A stretch of 64,000 bases of DNA from the NCBI GenBank assembly GCA_950022655.1, contig OX465588.1, positions 21,748,527 to 21,812,526 of the forward strand, in the 5' to 3' direction. The translations under genes and the position numbers were made by a program. The DNA is from Alentia gelatinosa. Taxonomy: Eukaryota; Annelida; Polychaeta; Phyllodocida; Polynoidae. The notes below the pieces were generated by a model that was not told the DNA's origin, searched no databases, and saw nothing but the letters and a program-made list of their open reading frames with translations. Of this stretch, positions 46,724-61,100 are shown piece by piece (position 1 is the first letter of the stretch; each line of letters starts with the position of its first letter).

Positions 46724-49700
46724 GTCTGCACCGCATTAGGTGCTGGTTCCCTGGTCATCCGCTAGTGGTTCTGAGGCGGGCCAGTAGGTCACAGTGAGGA
46801 TTTTCCTATCTACCCTCTTGGGCTGCCGGATGGGAGCCCATGTAGGCATCTTTATAAAGAGTAAGTATGTCGCATTTTGTTAAAAAAGAAAACCAACTAG
46901 TCAGTAGCAGTGGAAGACCTGCCCCTGGGGAGAACTCAATGTCCCGTAAACTAACCAAAACGAGGGACCACATGTTCTAAGCACTAGAGATCTATGATAA
47001 TTATTAAAGTAGCCTACACGGCAGGTTCCGTTCCCCCTTTTCTGTGCACTGATTAACTACGGTCATCTCAGTAGTAGGTATCCTGAGACCATTCAACTGA
47101 CACACTACAAAAAGATATCAAAGTCAACGGTAAACATGGTAACTTACATTTAATCGGTGTACTATGAAACTATCAGCTAACATGTGTCTTAACCATAAAT
47201 GTGCAATAAAAACTTCCATTTATCCTTGTTTGGGAAAATATATCTAAGATCTCTTATTAAGAAAATAGTCAAAGGGGACTTAACAACTATTGCATTTGTG
47301 CCCAGCCAGGTCAATACAGAGAATTAGTCGTAACCATTTTCCATCAAAACAACGAAGTAAACTACCGCAGATAAACAAAAAATAAAGAAGTTTTGTTTTG
47401 ACTTGAGGTTTATTCAACTAAAATGCGATTTTATTCAAAGGTGATGACATTGATTTGTTAATACAAGTATTGTCAATGAGGAAACCCAAGTAATTTCTTG
47501 TCGCGTAGAAAGAGAAATTGTTTTTGATCGAAGGTGGTCTTAATGGATTTAAATTGCTGGGCTTCGATCAATGCTTTGTAACAAAACACCCATGCCGCCG
47601 AAAAATATAGAACAAACTAAAAGGAACATATATCAAACATCTGCTCCAATATTTATTACTGTAATTGATCAATTGGTGTCATACTTTTGGACTATTTGTT
47701 TCTTTTTCTTAAATCTAAGGTTGCAACAGGAAAACGCCAATATGGCTTAATATCATAATCCTGCAGTATTGTATACCAACAATTAAGATAAACTGGATTT
47801 GCAGAATACTCAAACCGTAACTTATGTACATAGATGTGTTCAGTCTTTCCAATGTATTATTTTGGGTGCCTTGTCTGTTATAACACAAGTAAATCACGTG
47901 AGTAATTTGCCTTTGTCCTGGCTTAATAATACAATTCGATACTATCTACAAAACTTCTCCCTAAAAGATTACCCCTTTACTCATGTGTTACCTCTCCCGA
48001 AATTGAAAGATATGTGTTTAGACAGTGAAGTCTCAATGTGTACAACTAGTATTCATTTACACGTTTCACCAACTTTTGGACAGGTGATTTATGTGGAATA
48101 TATTTCGCAGGCAAATAAAATCCACAGCTCCCTCAAAATTTAGATATATATATACCCGGTACTGGCCATGTTTTTGAAAATTGGTTATGATCGTTGCTCC
48201 TTCGATTGAGTGCAAAGATGTACATGTATATGGTAGAACAGGGTGTCAACTACCAGGTTATCAAGCACATACAACACATGCATTTTTTACATTGTTAATT
48301 ACCAGCATTTTTAAATGTATGGGTAACATCACACTGCAGCTAACTGCTCAGACATATACAGCCAAACATGATATGCATAGCTTTAAAGATCTCTCAGTGT
48401 AAGTCTTCTATACATATAACCACATTTTCTGTTTTCTGTATGATCAAATACCTCTTTTTCCTAATTTTAAGTATGCTTATTCCTATTAAGTCGGCCTTTA
48501 GATTCGACACTTACAAGTCAATTGATCACAATCAACATATTTGTAACGATGGCCTGATATGGATAACCAAAACGCATATTATTACACCTAGTACTTGTTG
48601 GAACGTGCAGTTCTCACAGGAGCCTAACTAAGCTAGATCATACATGGCAAATTCCATCCAACACACTAATCGTGTCACCTAAGTTACAATATCCACCCTT
48701 TGTTATTTCAGTATTACACAGAAAGGGAGAAAATAGCAATAATTTAGGAAACCAGGTCGTCAAAATGGAGGGCCCATAAAATATGGACGCTCTTCCAAAT
48801 TACCTGCTGAATGTTAGCGACTTCTTTTCTATATTACCATACAGGAAGGCAATGTTACGAAGATAGCTAACTATGATTTTTTTCTCCTACATATTTATTT
48901 TAGATGAGAGGATAGACTGGTCGACAGTCAGATACAATAAAATTTGACGTATCAAGTCTAACCAAATGAAGCGCTACGTCACGGGTAGCAATTGTCTTTG
49001 GTTCCTCTTTTAGGTCCTAGAAACAGCAAGTGGAAGGGTAAAGATAGTAAACTAGGCATTACATACGTGAGGGTCAGTAACTGGCCAAGACAATCTATCG
49101 CTAGTTATCATCCTGTTAGAAGGCTCCTTTCTAAAGGATCTCTTATATGAACAGTAAAGATAGACTAAGAATATACATGTTCCATACGTATTACCATCTT
49201 CTTTCGCAATCTCATTGGGGTTTGATCAAGCATTACAATATGAAATATACACGGCTCTCAAACGACAAGCTATCAGGATGACATGTATACTGAGTAGGGA
49301 AAGATTACATTAACTTTTCGTGAATGGTGAAAACTATCTTCCTTTTTATTTGTAAGGGCATCCTTCATTTTCAGCAGCAGATATAATACGTGTCAGATAT
49401 TTGGGAGGTAAACAGTGTTGATAATTTGGAAATACAAAATTTAACCAGAAAAGTTAAGATGCTAATTTGTGATCGAGAACCATATTTCTCTATTGTGCTC
49501 ACACAAATGCTTATAGAGCTTGGTACTTTACTCTATCTGACCAGTTCAGTTCAGTGTAGAGATCTAGTTGACAACCAAACAAAAAGTGAACATAATGCAG
49601 AACGAGGTCTCTACCTTACAATACACAGACTGACCTCTGGCAAAGTGCATTAAAAATTCTACAAAATAAAGGCCACAAGTATCATCGCCTCCATCCACAT

Positions 49701-50810
49701 CACACTTATCACAGGTCGATCCTCTTTGTATCTAAGCCGTTTAAAGGCACAACGTGCCTTTCTCTCTGTCTACCGTTACAATTTTAAAAAGGTCAGTGTC
49801 GTATCTTCAGTTTGTCTTCCTGTGAAAAATTCTCATACATGACGTTATCGTCATTTGCTGACCTGTAGTAGTATCATACATGCACATCAGACATTGACTA
49901 AATAAAAAAATGTTGTGCAGATTTAAGAGGATACTGCACATGAATCGCTTCAGCAAACATTTCAACATGTGTATACTCCCATCTCAGGGTAGGCAGCTTT
50001 TGGAGCAAGTTCCATTTAAATCCTACAAGATTTTATACATGGTACCATTCAGCATCATTCTGAATTAGTAGAACCATGTAGAAGAAATTGCTTCCTGCTT
50101 TTTCACATATCTGACCTTCTAGACACTGGTCTTCCTATCAGTAAGTCCAATGAGGCGAGAGGAATTTGAGAAGTTCTCTCTTGTTATTCTAGTGAGTACT
50201 AGGATGTAAAAGGTAGGGTGGAGATTTGCTGCAGGGGAATGCGCCATCCTGCAGATTATGAACCGCTTGAGTCTAAATCGTGGTAGATTACAGCATGAAC
50301 TGCTTTGTTATTTGATCACCGATTTAGGCAGGTTCACAGGTAATATACCAAGCGAGACGTTGTTCTATAGGGATAGACTTCAGAGATTCAATGCTACAGA
50401 AATTTCACTGATGGTCAGAAACTCTAGATTGTAAACGATGTCATGTTCAGAATAATGGTGCACAACTTTCATCAGGACACATACTTTGTTGGTCAGCCAA
50501 CAAAAGACTAATCACTGGTGCTTAGGGTGATGCTGGTCACTAAATCTTTCAGTTACTCAAAAAGCGTGTGGATGTAACTACCTAGGGGAAGCGTCTCTTC
50601 ACCAATTTCTGGTCAATCTCTTTTGACAGAATTGAGGTAACTAAGTATGTATCATAAACATTAATTCGCTGTGTCTCCTGGTGGAGAAGGGGTGGAATCA
50701 CTACATCACACCTGGTTCCATCGATGACAGAAGCGACCTGATGTTGACTCTCTGAAGGTCCCAGACTCTTCTCAGTGTCTTTGTACATCGCAGTGACGGG
50801 CTGGAAGTCT
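46724..50810. other. Intergenic, nothing recognised
   Basis: AT-rich, 4.1 kb. Open frames at 47799-48143, 48181-48402 and 49390-49653 have no splice signals or familiar motifs. Part of the right side is probably the OXSR1 3' untranslated region; no AATAAA is seen within about 1.4 kb of its stop. Confidence 0.5.
47205..47210 (+). terminator. Candidate polyadenylation signal for the small + strand gene
   Basis: AATAAA in GTGCAATAAAAAC, 482 bases after the proposed stop. Weak support, position only. Confidence 0.25.
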
Positions 50811-52118
50811 TCACATGCTGTTTGCGGTACCATCACTTATCGTTAGTTGTGCAAATCCTATCAAAGCCTTGTCATCAGGCACTTCATTAGCACCGCAACC
50901 GGAATGCTGCAACAGCAATTTAAAAAAAAATCAATATTGCTTATCTTGAAAAATTATATATATATATTTGATGAAAAAAAATTAAACAAAAGGAAAAATT
51001 ACCTTGGGAATATACCAAATACTTAAAAGGTACTCAACTGTGCGTGCGTGTGTATATATGTGTGTGTCTTTTAAAATATTGGTTATTGTCATTCAACATT
51101 ATTATATTGTAGACACTTGATCTAGCCACATCCAAAATTGAAGTCATTCAACATTATTACTGAATATTTGGAATAAAAGGATATATCATCCTTAGGCTAA
51201 ATAATAACATATGTGCATCAACATGTTGCATGAAATGATCCCAATATTCCCTACACATTGTGTATTAGCTTACCAGCCCGAAGGTGCGACTTTTGCTCTC
51301 TGGAGGGTTGTCGATGATCTTCTGGAGATTTGCAGCAACTACGATCATGTCCTTCCCATCAACAAGCCCTGCTTCCACCAACTCCCGTGACACGCTGTCA
51401 GGAGTGTCTACAACGTAACATAACAAAATACTAAAACTAGAAGTTGTTGTATGGCCATAAACCTTGTCTAAACCTAAATCATATTTCTATCTGTACTTGG
51501 TTAGCTAGGAAAAGAAAAAATGTGGTCAGGTCAACTAGTGACTCTACAAACAGGTGTACTTCAGTAGGCTATATCCATAACCGATAAGACCAACCGCCCA
51601 CACGCTAATAAAAGGGAAATAACTTGTATATTTGCAAGCATGGACAGATTCTAGTTTGTCCTAGTGGTGTTTTAGAAACAGCCAGGTTCACATCATGGCT
51701 AGATCGAATCTACCAACTGAGGTTGACAGGAAATCATTAAAATTTTTTTCTTCTTTTTTTTTTTTTCTCCACAGAGGTGTTTATTGCCACGTCGTAATAA
51801 TCAGGAAATCATAAAATGACGTTTGTTTTTTTAGTTTCTTTATTTGCTTCTTTGTTTACCGTTGGCCTGGAGGGTGCAGGAGAAGCCCTGCTTCCTGTTA
51901 ATGTGATCATCCCTTATTGTTGGGAGCTATCTTCGACGAAATGGGACAACGATATTGGTTAGTGGGACCGACTTAACATATGACGGGGATGTTGAACTAA
52001 AATTATACATACCTTGTTGTGGAGTGAAGTCGAATTTGATATCATTCAGTTCTTTTCTCTCATTTCTCAGTCTTAGAACCAGGTTTATGGGTTCCGCAGG
52101 CTGCGAACCATTGTTAGG
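50811..52118 (-). other. OXSR1: OXSR1 conserved C-terminal (CCT) domain, 3 exons
   Basis: Exons 52118-52013, 51407-51274 and 50906-50811. They read [27 protein letters not shown], then [33 protein letters not shown] and [15 protein letters not shown]. This is the docking domain for RFx[V/I] peptides. The Asp/Glu-rich loop expected to hold the peptide arginine is present. The terminal DGTANSM extends past the end I remember for vertebrate proteins. Confidence 0.95.
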
Positions 52119-55100
52119 CTGTAAAGGGAATCAATGTGTTAAATTACCTTCATTACTCCTATTCAAAAAAATACACTTCTTTGCTATGGAAAAATTATCA
52201 AAACGCAACCTTTATTTGTCCCAGATAGTACATTATATTTTCTATGCGATGCATTTTTTTACCATATAAATCCGACACTACTACCTTTATTCATTTCATG
52301 AACTCATTAATGCTACTAAACTGAATACTACCATTTAAAAGGAAACTGGACACTTAATCTTTCCAAATAACAATATGTTGAATTGTGAATTTGTTTACGC
52401 ATCGGTGGCACTAAAAAGGTATTTGCCTTGTCGCCTAAAATATTTTGGAATGTAATTTCCTTTCATTGATAGCAGACTTACTTGTTCTGGAGAAGCGGGG
52501 GTAGCCTCTGCCACCTGCTCGGGCAAAAAGGGAAGAATAGACACATAATCAGTTAAAAACTTCCAACATATCAATGGCTCCTGAACTAAATAAGGACGTA
52601 TCTGGGACACTTTAAACAGGTCTGCCTAAGACTCGAAACTTGGTCTTCCTTTTCCACTTTTGTTTAGGTTTCATGATCCAATTCTAAGCAAACCTCCGAA
52701 ATAGCTTTCATAGACCAGATCTTTATATTATGACATCACTAAATTATTATTCTGTATGTTTCTATGGGGAAATAAGAAAACGATGCTACAGTAAAAAATA
52801 TATCAGTATACTAGGATTTGGGCCATTTGGACTGCATGCAAGCACGGTATAAATCCGCAAATTATAGGTCAATATTGTTGTTTTAGAACATAACTGCTAT
52901 TAGACGAAAAAAGAGCCAACCTTAAACAAGTGTGAAAAAGAAAAATCACGAAGTACATAAAAGCATACTTCGAATCTAATTTTTCTTTATACTTTCCATC
53001 TATTGGCCACAAAAACGTTTGTAATAATATTCGTTCAGATTCATCTCACAATGAGTGTGATAGCAATGTCAAGACTCGACCAAGCCACACTTCTACCAGC
53101 CGCCGCGCCTCTGCAAACCAACGTGACTGCAATAGGCGCGAACGTTAGTATGGTAAGTTGTTTCCAAAACGCCAACTGTTGGAACAAGCTAGAGTACTTT
53201 ACAAAACTTTCTTCAGTCAGGTTCAATTTGAGGATTTCAAATTTCAAATTGCCCTGATAATGCCTTAGGTTTTCCATTCCCGGGACCAGGCGGCAGAACA
53301 GCCACGACCCTAATAACGTTGATAAAAAAAGATATGCTAAAATCTAGTTATCCGAGTAAGTAATCTAAGTGAGTTCGAATACAATAGAGTATGTAAATGG
53401 CGACAGGAAGGTTCAGGAGCTCTATGCAACTGTTTTTGGTCATCTCCATGCGCCACCTAGAAATCAAGTCTTAGGATCCGAATCTTCGCCTTGACCTCAT
53501 ATATATACTAATCAATATGAAGTAGGAATTTTGATATGGACAGGTGTATAAAGGTCAATCAATAGGGTCTACGAATCTCGTGTACCATAGGCAACGATGC
53601 AAGTCCCCCCCCCCCCCCCCTCATCACAGTGGCCCATAATCACGATAAACTAATGCTACAACTTGAAATATTAACGCACTGAATATTAGGTATTGTAATA
53701 CTTGGCGTGAATCTCCTGAAACACCACAGCATGAGGTTCGTTTGCACTTAGACCCCTTAAATAAACTAATGCTAGTTCATGTTATTATGTTAGAGCTCCG
53801 GAATGGTAGCTATTATCCTAATACACACTTCAAGTGGCGTTTATCACTTTAAGTTACTGATGATCTCTCTAGATTTTCGAGTCACAGTCACTCTGTCTAG
53901 CAGAATCAGCGAAAACATGTTTCGAGCTTCATCAACGTCTATATCCAAAGAACTAAAGGTACTTTCAGAATGTTTAAATTTTCCAGTCCGATCTAGATCT
54001 TTTGTGAACAGACCAATGCTTCTGTTCTTTTCTGTTTTATTTCTAAACGCTTTTGCCCCTTAAAAGGTACTTTATATCAAGAATTTCTTCTTTATATTTT
54101 GTAACCTATATTCCACTTGTGGTGTTACCTACCGTAATAATTGCACATTTTGACAAAATCACCTCAATAAGTTAATCAGATATTGAACCATATTGAATTC
54201 CAACAATTGAAGCTACACCTTTGACAACACAATTTGATACTGACTGAACTAAACATAACTGATACAGTCCACTATTTACAATTCATCGTGAAGAGAATGC
54301 TGGCTTAACCCAAACCAAATGTTCAGCAACAGTTTGGAATTGGATGTTAGTGCAATACATGCGACCTTCATGATAAACCTAAGCACACTTATATCATCCA
54401 AGTCAAGGTACACAAGTGGACAACTCAGGTAGATATGCTACTGAAACCAAAGGATAAGATAACAACAGTAGCTAATATTACAAGAGTGAATGAGAACTAC
54501 GACTAGTAAAACCAAGATCTGCACCAATGACCATTTCGTGGGCACTGGCTGTTCAAGATCTGGGTTTTCTTATATGAAGTGATCGCAAATGAAACCAAGA
54601 CCATTCTTCAAGTAGCACCAACACTAGTGTATTAGAGGAAAGTTAGTAACACATTGAAATGACAGCTCATGGTAGGCCTCATTATCTGAGGTATACACTG
54701 TAATTAGGAATGGGATCTCGGCACAACGTGTTTACCGATGTTGGCTCCTCTTCGGTTGGTGACTGAAAGCAAACAGCATATTAATATGAGTCCACGATAC
54801 AATACATCTTACGCTAGATCGTATTTCGTATCTGGATTTGATCCAAAGGCCATCGAATGGTACTACACACCACCAGATTGGAACGTAACCTTGTCATAAC
54901 ATAAACTTGTCACCTACTCAAATATCATGTTATATTCTCATCTTTCTCAGAGGAGACGAGGCATGTACAAAAAAAAAAAAAAAAAAAAAAAGAGAGGAAA
55001 AATTATATTCTTATCTTTGGTTTCTTTCACCACCTCCCTTTTTAATCTGAATCTAACTTCCTTATGTTTGCTCTATATCGTATTTTTTTAAATTAAATCA

Positions 55101-58100
55101 TGTGTACAGTATGTATATTGTTCGGACGTAACATGTTTTGAAATATGCATTTCATTTCAAATTGTGTGAAGACTGCACGGTTTCATCATGTTACCACCTG
55201 AACCCCCCACTTCTTCTCCTAGTCCCGAATCCATTCCAAATTCAGAACTTGGAAGCTGAAGACCAGTTATGAACATAAAATCATCTAGTTGTTCTGAGTG
55301 TCAACACTTCTAAACTGTCTTTATATGAGAAAGAATATAATTTCTGAGATAAATATGATTTCAGGATGTCGTTGGGGTCGGGTGGAAAAAAAAGCAGAAT
55401 TCTTTTATGTGGAATTCACTGCCTCAGAGAGACGTGGTGATGACGTGAATTAGAATAAATTTAAACGTTGTTTTACACAAGAAAAAACAATTCTAAAACC
55501 TGAAAATAAAAGCAAGGATTTCCATGAAAATGTGGAAAACTGTCATCGCCGTATGATAGTCGATTTTTGTCCACCTTGTTAACACCAAAATGATGTACCA
55601 GTCATGGATAGAAATGACATGCTAGCTGTCTTCAGGTTAACAGGTAGAGAAACTACTTAATAGTTTTGAAAGTGCAGCAACATTTTCCGTTTCACAACAA
55701 AAATGTTAAGTATTGAGATAAAAATTCCTATGATTTTGAGAAGTTTTTGTTTACATCATCATCGATCTTGATATATCAAAGATTATTTGCTATCAAGTCC
55801 ATATGAAGGAGAATACAAATGTGTGTATCTATGTCTAATTGGTATTCTAAAGATATAGCTGGTTGAATACCTGTTCAAAACTAAGACAACTATATGATCA
55901 GTTCTAGAAGAATTAATAGGTAAAGGTTTCTGAGGAATAAGACATGTCTTTTGAGATGACATTACTTACAATTTGTGAACTTAATGGTAAATAGAATGAA
56001 GTATAAAATGCCTGATAATTAAGTAAAATAAGAGGGCAATGAGAAATTACGACAACCATTTCAGAAATTATAATATATAGTTCACTAGGAAAGCTACAAC
56101 TATCATAGAAAAGGCTAGAAAGAGCAGACACTAGTTACAGTGCTAGCTAGCTCACTGACGAGCATACCATTTTATAGAGAGAGGAAGAGAACAGAAAAGG
56201 GACCATCTTCATGTAATATATATATATATATAAAATATTTGTACATCAGAAATATTTGAAAACATGTATTGAGAAAGAACATACAATGAGTCGGATGCGT
56301 CACTGCACATTCTGTATAAATATCTATGGCTATGGGGGTAGCCTACTTATCAGCTACAGCCATTTCAAATATGCATTAGAATGAAACCTTTTCAAACAAA
56401 ACCGTACATAAACAGATAAATTGAATATGTTGCAAATTGAATTAAAAAAATGTGAATGAGAGAAAAAAAAATCTATATCTATGAAATTTGGCTAAACATG
56501 AGAATATATATCTCAAAAGGAGTACTGATATCATACCTCTTCCTGGAGAAAAGGCAAAGACAGATGAGAATAATACCCTTGATTGTGGCTGAATATAAAC
56601 ATCAGAATTCGAATTGACAGAGATGACAGTTGGGGTAAGAAAAAGAGCGGACATTTTTCATGTGGACTTTGCTGGCTCAGAGATATCGAGAAAACATGGA
56701 AAACAACCAGGGTATGGGGCTGAGAGTCCGCGGGGAGGTTGAAACTACTATTTTGTTGGCGTTATCTATTGGCAGCTTGTCATGGAAAACCCTGAAGATC
56801 ATGGATGTGATGATGGACACATTTAGTATACGGGATTCCAGAAATAATATGGGATTTACATGATGATAATATTTATGCGTTTTATGTAAATTCATGATTT
56901 CAGGGATTTCCCTTAACTCTGACATCCCAGGGTTGACGTGAAATATGTTTATTCAGAGGCATCCCCACCGAGACCCGCTCTGCAACAGTCTACCGTCAAC
57001 CCACTCTGACTATATGAGCAGCTGTCTTTGTTTTTCCTGAAATAAACATACTCCCAGTGTCTGGAAGCAGTTCAGAGGAGAACTCTGATTAAGGAATGAT
57101 TCCACCAGGACGTGCGATATATGCAGATCATGATCAATTGGTTGACTCGCTAGGTCGGGATGAATCGGGTGCGAATATCTGGTTGATTCGCTGCAGTGAA
57201 AAAGCCCCCTCTAAGCTGTAATAGGTGTGGAATACACAAGGATAGATCACGATTCATCAAGATGTAGCAAGATGCTACAAGACACAGCCCGACCTTGCAA
57301 GGCAATAAAACATCGTGTCGGTGGAATCAGCCCTTAATCAATTGAGCACCAAGTGCAACGTGGTGTAATGGAATCGACAATACAAGGCGGGGGTCTATCT
57401 GCAGCCGTCATCTGTGTGGCGGAAGAGCGGGGGTCCTGGAGTTACCGTATTAGTGGAAATAAGACGAGGTACTTGATTACATGGCAGTATATGATGGAGG
57501 AAGCATCGTAATCAGAGATATTCTCTACCCTGTCGCTATAGAGGTAACCTGAATTAGATAAAATGAGATTGTAACTTACCAACGGGGATGGGTTGGCTGA
57601 AGGTCTTTTTGGCACTGCAGCTGCTATGTCAGGAACACGAGGTGACTGCAATAAGTAGAAGCTCCATCAGTTTTACGAAGGTATTACTTTTCATTGAGAG
57701 CACCAGTGTCCATCAGTAAAATATATCTTCAATATTGACTGGTTTCAGATACAAGTAGTTGTATGCTCCGAGTTGCTAAACATGTAGTAATATCCGACTA
57801 CATGCGAGGATATTGCGTATCGCACCCCGGCACATACAACATATATGTATGTGCTGGAGATATCCATACAGTGTTCCAATTGGTTTAGTATGGACACTTT
57901 GAATTGGGTGGATAATAAAAAATAAATTACTATACACCTATGGCTGAACATAAATGAAATACTGCCCGCTGCTATGGGTGTAGTATAAATAATGTTGGCG
58001 CCTGCTGTGACAGCGGGCCGTAGTGAAAGGCAGTCATTTTTCGTGGAGCAGAAAAGTTAATAAAACAGGTTTTTAAACGAGTGGGAGGTATATAGTAATA

Positions 58101-61100
58101 GGAAAACGTAGTGATTGAGCCCGTAAAGTGTCCGTTCTCCGTCAGTTGATGAAAAAATATGGCCCGATGCCGCAGGCGAGAGGGCCATATTTTTTCATCA
58201 AATGACCTCGAACGGCCACCTGTACAAGCTCAGTAACCACGTTTTCTCATACTACGACACAGTCTATTTGATTAATTGCACTGTGTCATAAAATACAGCA
58301 TTATATTACGAACAATAACAAGATAAGTTGTTATTGTTGAATTCACTAACCAAGAATGCCCAAATGTTGTCTTAAGTTCCCAGTTCTTTATTGGTTTTTA
58401 CAACAGTGTTACATTCGGTTATTACTTTTAGTTATCTTATGTCGTCCTACTAGTTTCGGCGATCAGCCTTCCTCAGCGACTAAGTAATAACAAGATAAGA
58501 ACGCTCAACCTACCCGTTCACTGTTCATGATATTGCGAGCTTCTTCCGAGTTCTTGTCCATCTCCTCGTCCGACCACTCCCACTCTCCATCAGCCGTCTT
58601 GTGGAGTCTGCCACTCGATCCTGGCACACGTTTCACCTGTGACAAGTGAATCCCACGCAGTTACTAACCAAATGTTTTATTATCCATTGATAAAAAAAAT
58701 TCTCCATTAAAAATGTAGGGGACCACAGTAAACCACTTCCCCAATGTATCTATGATTATGGCGCGAAACCAATTGATAACAGACAATAATCGTTGATTTT
58801 TTGAACGGGCGGCCGTTAACATAGAGGTTGACGCGTGGTAATACACGAACGATAGTGAGTGTATTACATCGTCAAGTTCAAGTGATGTATAGAGCCGGCC
58901 GTCCAAAAACCATAGATTGTTGTACGTCTTACCCATGGTCATTAATAATAAACTCGATAATGGGTTTGGAAAAGCCACAAACAATTGGCTGTGGTTTACG
59001 GCCAGTTATAGACAATGGGTGGTGGTTTACCGTGGCCACATACATTTTCACTGGGGTTTCGTAACACATAGGCAAGAAAGGGAAATGGTCCCTCTGTGCT
59101 GGAGAGCAAAATACAGTCCCTTATGATATGCCCTATAATATGGCCATTCTAGGGTTTAATGTATTCACGATGATGGATAGTAAATACAACAAACGAAGGC
59201 TTTGTGGACAGGCGCATCTATAATCCACTCAAATATTCCTACGCGTCAACCGATCGTGGTTTACGGCCGCGTATCCACAAACCATCGATTATTGTCTATA
59301 GCTATAACACAGTCCTGGAGAACTGCAAATAAAATATGTCTGCCGAGCTCCCTAACATTCAAGTTGATGTTGTTAAATGATGAGTTGATGTTGATGGACG
59401 TTAACCACTTTCCACTAAAGGTGGAGCAATCCGTCGCCATCATATATTTTGCATTATTTCACGACTCGTATTTGATGTAGGAAACATCTGCTATTGGAAA
59501 CTAATTATTAGATGGATGTTTCTCTCTGCAACAAGCTCACCTTCTGCGGCTTGACGTGCGTTCCTTCCGTCAGCAGCGACTTCACCAGATATGATCGGTC
59601 CTGAGAGGAGGGATAAGACAAAATAATTTATACAGTGAGTTTTCAAAAGAAAAAATAACCAAAAATACATATTCTATGCATATTGTAACGATCGCGTATG
59701 AATGAAAATTCATGCAGCTGATTGGCAGAATGTTATTTTATCATATCTAGTGTCTTCCGCAAAAGATTTCTATTCCCCTTTTGGAGATAACAGGTGATGT
59801 ATTCGCGAGGCTAGGGCAAAATGATAGCGATTTCCCCTTAATCCTGAAGTACTTAACACCTTTACCAATGAAAAAACACACCAACTGTCAAAGTCTTGGC
59901 AGCTAATTACTAATTGTGGTGAAAGAGTTGTATACCCAGGTACAACTGACCTCCGATGATTACTTCCTGGTGACATAAGGGGAACAAACTAGCACTGTAA
60001 ACTTAAAAAATTAGGATGTGTGTGAAACGGATGGAAATACTGCAGGTTACCTTTTTACGTAATATCCCTGCAATATCCAATCCATACAGCAAGACTAAAT
60101 TAATCTCGGCCTAAATCATATCTGATGGCCCATAGATTATAATAAAGGAAATGTTGACCGTCTGAATACAGACGAAGTTATTGTATTTTTTTTTATGAAA
60201 GGCAAGCTTTGTTTTACCTATTTTCTCTATTTTAAGACTCGAATATCATATTTCTTCAGTATTGGACTGGGTCCGATTGCCAGTAGTATTTTTTGGGGAG
60301 AGCATATAAATCAATGAAACAGGTTACTGACTTGGGCTAGATCTATTATTGTTTTAGGCTTCATATATTTATAAATTGTTGCAGGAGTATCTTCCTCTTT
60401 ATACATCATCAGTACAATCCAAACCATGCTGAAACTAGAAATTTAGTGCTATAGACGAGGATGAAGAATAGACAACTGTATGTTGTGGGTAGAAAATAGA
60501 AATATAGAATAAGATATCCTCCACCTCAACCTAAACAGAAACACTGCGGTTGCAGCAGCTGCTGCAGAAAGCCTTCCAACCTGATGACTTAAGATAAGTT
60601 ATGACGGTTGTGACTACCTTCTCTATCTATAAATGTGTAATACGGTACTGCAAATCCCTTTCTTATGCAAAACACCATTGCTCTTAAAATACAATTAACA
60701 TGGAAAGATTTATATGTAACCCATCCGTGGCAGGATTTACACACCAAACCATTTTCTAATCATACCAATTGTCTGTTTTCTTGCATTTGCTGCTTATTTA
60801 AGATGTGTTCTTTTTGCTATTATCATAGTCAACAGGCAAAACTTCAAACTCGGATTAATAACCATGAATTCTATATAAGGTGATATCTAGCAGAAAACAG
60901 CAATGTCGATGGTTGGTCTATCCTATGATGTGCTGGAAGCAAAGGAAACTGTTCTTATATTATATATCCCCCATACTCTAAAATGTACATGACTTCTCTG
61001 TTTTTAACCAGTATCGATTCTACCCATACATTTGTTTGTTTGGGTAGTTTGACGCCCAATTCTTTCAATTAGACTTATCCATACACTAAAATCCAAGAGC

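Noticed and set aside
50582..50836. 84-codon - strand open frame overlapping the end of OXSR1
   Set aside because: It is in a different frame from the conserved [10 protein letters not shown] end and lies mostly in the presumed 3' untranslated region.
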